Shown here in pieces: positions 63,793 to 64,000 of a DNA stretch of 64,000 bases (position 1 is its first letter; the number at the start of each line of letters is the position of its first letter). Source of the DNA: Promethearchaeota archaeon. GTDB lineage: Archaea; Asgardarchaeota; Lokiarchaeia; Sigyniarchaeales; SOKP01. Below the pieces are notes generated by a model, which saw nothing but the letters and a program-made list of their open reading frames with translations, did no database searches and was not told the origin of the DNA. The stretch spans positions 33,083 through 97,082 of the forward strand of contig JAEOTA010000058.1 of assembly GCA_016840085.1 (NCBI GenBank), written 5' to 3'. Made by a program: the position numbers and the translations under genes.

Positions 63793-64000
63793 TGGATTTG
63801 GGTTTTATCTTTCCTATTACAAAAATGTAACTTATTTTATTTTTAAACTTTTTTGTGATAGTTAAATTTGGAATATTTAAAGAAAAAAGAAAGGTTAGTT
63901 AAAAAATTCAGTGATGGCAAAATGATTGGATTATAAATAATTTCCAATTTCGTGATAATGAGCATTTTCCACTCGAAATAATTAAGTCAGCCTTAATTTC

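Noticed and set aside
63908..64000. Minus-strand open frame of about 30 codons running in from the right edge
   Set aside because: Too short to judge and of low complexity; could be the end of a gene beyond the window but nothing supports it.

Overview
The window comes from an AT-rich archaeal genome, most likely an Asgard archaeon (Promethearchaeota, Lokiarchaeia-like). The evidence is a profilin-like protein, a group II chaperonin, ribosomal proteins eL40 and eL38, archaeal/eukaryotic Pth2 and TruD, a TFIIB-related protein, a Ras-like GTPase domain, and many large cell-surface proteins with a single C-terminal membrane anchor. No rRNA or tRNA gene and no CRISPR array was seen.

Layout. 1-6.7 kb: the end of a membrane protein gene cut by the window edge, a small FtsX/LolD-type ABC pair, profilin, a histone-deacetylase-family enzyme, a polytopic membrane protein and a small longin-like protein. 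6.9-12.9 kb: two giant NosD-type beta-helix surface proteins that form a tandem duplication. 13-24 kb: a cyclase/formamidase-like hydrolase, an amidohydrolase, two more NosD-type proteins, a truncated AAC(3)-like gene, 4-hydroxybutyryl-CoA dehydratase, an ABC-2 exporter pair, a GC-rich bacterial-looking alpha/beta hydrolase flanked by direct repeats, and an APH-like kinase. 24-30.2 kb: housekeeping genes (thermosome, eL40, eL38, a NusA-related Zn/KH-like protein, Pth2, TruD). 30.2-35.7 kb: a remnant DNA methyltransferase and an intact type IIG restriction-modification enzyme. 35.8-44.2 kb: a minus-strand run of secreted and membrane proteins (beta-helix, zinc-ribbon membrane protein, DUF4097-like, SBBP propeller plus FN3). 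44.5-64 kb: an accessory region with small AbrB and RHH regulators, a TOPRIM-like protein and two unusual operons.

The most striking locus is the minus-strand operon at 53397-48643. It encodes (i) a 522-aa protein with an R-x4-H HEPN-like motif, (ii) a 732-aa fusion of a Ras-like GTPase, a HEPN-like domain with R-x4-H, and an OLD/Rad50-type ABC ATPase, and (iii) a 329-aa DUF4435-like TOPRIM protein. The genes overlap by 4 nt and are then 1 nt apart. ATPase plus TOPRIM pairs are known defence modules (OLD, Gabija, PARIS). A GTPase switch placed in front of HEPN and ATPase domains is, as far as I know, not described, and I propose it as a new candidate defence or stress system. The second operon (55116-61851, plus strand) combines a zinc-finger protein, an AAA+ ATPase, two small proteins, a zinc-hook Rad50-like ATPase and a TFIIB-like fusion protein with an N-terminal beta-rich region. 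It may be a mobile-element replication/partition unit or another defence system.

Three NosD-type genes share an identical 31-nt upstream element, always beginning 37 nt before the start codon, so they are probably co-regulated. Family assignments come from reading motifs by eye; no database search was possible.
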